This document shows, piece by piece, positions 24,301 to 26,440 of a stretch of 26,440 bases of DNA. The DNA is taken from positions 101,344 through 127,783 of the forward strand of contig FN647790.1 in NCBI GenBank assembly GCA_000310025.1, read 5' to 3'. The stretch comes from Ectocarpus siliculosus. Its lineage: Eukaryota > Sar > Phaeophyceae > Ectocarpales > Ectocarpaceae. Made by a program: the position numbers and the translations under genes. Numbering within the stretch: position 1 is the first letter of the stretch; each line of letters opens with the position of its first letter. The notes under the pieces are model-generated. The model saw only the letters and a list, made by a program, of their open reading frames with translations. It did no database searches and had not been told where the DNA came from.

Positions 24301-26015
24301 CACACGAACTAGCGCTATCCACTAGGCCAGAAGCGGAAGCGAGAGAAAAACTCACTTTGCAAGAAAAAATTACATGCACCATTATGTGTGCGCATAATGC
24401 CGTGCACAGCGCAGCAGCACCACCACACGTTCACTTCAACGAATGCTTCATAAATACAGCAGTCAGTACAAGGCTGGATTGGATGCACAGCCTAGGTGGT
24501 GTGTGTACCCCGTCTTTCCTATTAGCCATTGTTTTCGCCGAAACCAGGAGCGGAGGATGCGCATTTGGTTGTGTGATCGACCTTTTCTTTCTATTCGTAA
24601 ATTTACCTGTAGTTGTACGGTACAGCAGTATGACTGTACAAATTCACGTCACGTAATGGAATTTGCACAAAATGTCGAGTACTCCGCGTATGTATGCCAC
24701 CGCCCGCCTTACGCATTCAGTCGTCTAATGCATGGACACAAATGCACAAGATACATGTACCGACAGCAGTAGATTGGTATGCACATGCATAGATACACCT
24801 CCGCCGCCTTGAACCTTCGGTTTGCTGCTATGGCCTTAGTCTGTCTTCGTTCGCGATTATACCCGATACCAGTACTGCTGAATGCATATGCACATGTACA
24901 TCCGCGGCAGCGGGTAGTGTTTGCGAAAGTGTTACATCCGTTTTTCACCCTTTCACGTCAAGCAGGAGTTGACCCGAAGAAACGCGGCTGTGAATGATTG
25001 GGGTGATCGGTTCATATGCGGGCCCGCGACAATACTGCTGTTTTACGACGTGCTTGTGTGCAAGATCTCGAACTCGGCTTGTAGGTCATTGCTATTCTGG
25101 TGCTTGGCGAAGGGGCAGAGAGGATAGCTATTAGGTCCAGAGTTTTTTCTTGTGCATATGCATACGTACGATGAACATAACGAATCGATCTCGTCCCACA
25201 GATTGAGAGTCCGCGTTAGATTTGCGATGAATTTGCAAGGTCAGTGTTGCGGTGACCAACTTATCTTTTGTGGTTCCCTCGAGAGCAGGTTTTGGGAAAA
25301 CCCCATCCCGAACAGTTGCAGCGAAGGTGATTCGGACGATTTTTTTTGTGGACAATCCATGGACTGACTGCCTGTACTTGGCTGTACTTCGAAGAATGCG
25401 TTGTCGAGAAGGCGATTCTATCGTTAGGTGGATACTCGGGGCAATTGCCAAGAAAGAAAAATGAACCGCCGCAGCTCCCTGCATCCATGCACCAGCATAC
25501 CAGCGCGATGCTTGTCTCTCTGTGCTGCGCATGATGCATGCACCCACGCCCTAACAATTCGCCCCGTATATGTTCTTGCGACGATCCGAAAACACGTGCA
25601 GGGTGTGCCCCAGCACCCCTCCGACATGACAGCCGCGCCCTCGTCGTCGCCATCGTGGTCATCCTCTTCTCGGACCCCGTCGCCCTCCTTCCGGCACGGG
25701 CACGAGCAGCAGCACTTCGCTCGTCAGCAGCAGCAGCAGCAGCAGTCGTACCAGCAAGCGGCGGCGCCTCTCTCGACATCGCCGCCGTCACCGTCATGGC
25801 GAAGGAGACCGTGGAACCCTCCCGTGGTTGCTGACGATGGTCACGCGGCGGCGGCGGCGACGGCGGCGGCGTCTTCCGCCGGCGGCGGCCACCACCTCCA
25901 AAGCGGCAGCAAGAGCAAGGGCCTGGGCAAGTGGGACGAGGAAGCGCAAGCCCGCGCATCCGGTAGCGTCGGCAAGCAGATCCTCCAGCGCTACCTGACC
26001 CACCTCTATCCTAAG
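21329..26015 (+). CDS. Q/S/A-rich low-complexity protein (partial, continues past window)
   Basis: Model: 21329-21394, 21577-21788, 22213-23437, 25602-26015; phases 0, 2, 0 chain correctly. The protein is dominated by Gln, Ser, Ala, His and Pro runs (A8, Q7-Q8, S9, HHHH) with no membrane segment, as in transcription coactivators or RNA-granule proteins. The only compact stretch is at the end of the last visible exon: KGLGKWDEEAQARASGSVGK, then QILQRYLTHLYPK. A Trp followed about 26 residues later by Y-P, with a helix between, loosely recalls the first helix of KIX domains in Gln-rich coactivators (MED15, CBP), but this is a weak resemblance. The first two exon boundaries are uncertain. Confidence 0.55.
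21479..21571 (+). CDS. Short 30-codon ORF with ideal start context
   Basis: GCGCCACCATGG surrounds the ATG, matching the Kozak optimum. It codes MDNRSASCLAAFVARNKLAV and ends DMYVLLSYPV-stop. It lies in the intron or 5' leader of the low-complexity gene. It might be an upstream ORF or an alternative first exon (donor-like GTACGT at 21544). Confidence 0.3.
   Translation: MDNRSASCLAAFVARNKLAVDMYVLLSYPV
21577..21788 (+). CDS. Low-complexity gene, candidate exon 2
   Basis: The in-frame segment MDNNQQEQPQDFRGMQRDAQ (from 21628) continues with HHHH and Ser runs to ERG-type donor CG|GTGAGT, phase 2. The 5' boundary at 21577 is chosen only because it gives phase 0 with exon 1; ATG 21628 could instead be the true start. 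Confidence 0.5.
22213..23437 (+). CDS. Low-complexity gene, large exon 3
   Basis: 408 codons after acceptor AATGGCAG (one base completes Arg from exon 2), ending AAG|GTGACA in phase 0. Begins FCTPSAAAAADLSNDDDGET. Recurrent polyQ, polyS, polyA and Pro/His tracts, with short ordered-looking bits (SQRPRIIEQQKK; RRDVRYKLPPPQ). The ORF extends upstream of the acceptor but that part is microsatellite-like. Confidence 0.65.
23438..25601 (+). other. Long intron of the low-complexity gene
   Basis: 2164 nt, phase 0, acceptor CACGTGCAG without a strong pyrimidine tract. Contains (TCTG)n at 23682-23701 and TGTATG repeats. No internal exon is supported, but a small one could be missed. Confidence 0.45.
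25602..26015 (+). CDS. Low-complexity gene, exon 4
   Basis: 138 codons, GVPQHPSDMTAAPSSSPSWS onward, Q8 and A-rich tracts, ending in the compact segment GSVGKQILQRYLTHLYPK before a GTGAGC donor. If the donor is not used the frame stays open to 26297 and includes NYAPSWLMINQNYPLYEPHE, which also looks protein-like. Confidence 0.6.
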
Positions 26016-26440
26016 GTGAGCTCATGTTGTTTTGCTTTGTTGTTGGATTTTAGTAGTTGTCGGGGAGGTTTTGGCCGTGAGGATTCGTTTGAAACGGCTG
26101 ATCTGTACAACGGCCGACAGCAGAGGGTGAACTACGCTCCCTCTTGGCTTATGATTAATCAAAATTACCCCCTGTATGAACCACACGAGTGGACCATGTG
26201 CTGCTCGGTGTACATAAGTTTCTCTCGGGATGTCGCACGCGGCGAAATGACAAAATACGAACTTCCATACCAGAGACCGAGCAGACGCCGGGCTTAAGCC
26301 TTTCTGGACCAGGAGCCATCCCTCTGCGTCGATACAACACCACCACTACTGTCTTGGGACGTCCCCCCACCAGGTATGGTGCACGTGGTGTTCTTCACCG
26401 CCCCATGTGTTTGCTCACCCCCTCCTCCCCCCCCCCCCCC
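26016..26440 (+). other. Intron or continuing exon, ending in a C-run
   Basis: Starts with GTGAGC; the window ends in CTCCTCCC-type C-rich sequence, consistent with the tract before an acceptor just outside the window. Confidence 0.35.

Overview
This is an intron-rich nuclear eukaryotic window, not prokaryotic. Coding segments are short islands with GC-rich third positions, bounded by GT...AG introns of roughly 0.4 to 2.2 kb. The introns are full of GTT/CAG, CT, GT and homopolymer tracts, and the predicted proteins carry long Q, A, S and G runs. This style fits a brown alga or related stramenopile (Ectocarpus-like). That placement is an inference from genome style, not from a marker gene.

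Layout. Positions 1-4300 hold no convincing gene: there are two weak plus-strand exon candidates, one unexplained 279-codon open frame, and a 219-bp Tc1/mariner-type MITE at 3169-3387. Positions 4326-4815 hold an open frame broken by one stop (possible gene relic). A minus-strand gene occupies about 8022 to 5203 (five phase-compatible exons, PH-like region) and is divergent from the next gene. A plus-strand gene, identified here from its protein sequence as a USE1-type ER SNARE, runs from 8793 to 18184. About 3.1 kb of gene-poor sequence follows. The window ends inside a plus-strand gene (about 21329 to beyond 26015) for a Q/S/A-rich low-complexity protein.

The main discovery is the USE1-like gene. 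Its first four exons give a canonical tail-anchored SNARE: N-terminal helical region, SNARE heptads across two exons, one membrane anchor. Family members normally stop within a few residues of the anchor. Here the frame continues through six more exons arranged as three tandem pairs (A1-B1, A2-B2, A3-B3). The A exons are mutually homologous charged helices ending in an EEKE-x-x(2)-Q-x-Q-A type motif. The B exons share a homologous first ~15 residues and then diverge into unrelated low-complexity tails (Cys-Pro repeats, an 18-bp acidic minisatellite, a Gly/Ser region). All A exons run phase 0 to 2 and all B exons phase 2 to 0, so each pair is a frame-neutral cassette. The last exon ends in RDEL-stop, an ER-retrieval-type signal, on the side of the membrane predicted to be the ER lumen. 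The model is 883 residues, with a luminal domain of about 600. If intron 4 is retained, translation stops after 24 codons and gives a normal short-tailed SNARE, so splicing could switch between the two forms.

Other notable structure includes a near-perfect 78-nt hairpin in an intron of the minus-strand gene, an exact 87-bp tandem duplication, tRNA-like Pol III box pairs in introns, a C12G15 homopolymer palindrome, and a small intronic repeat family near the duplicated exons.
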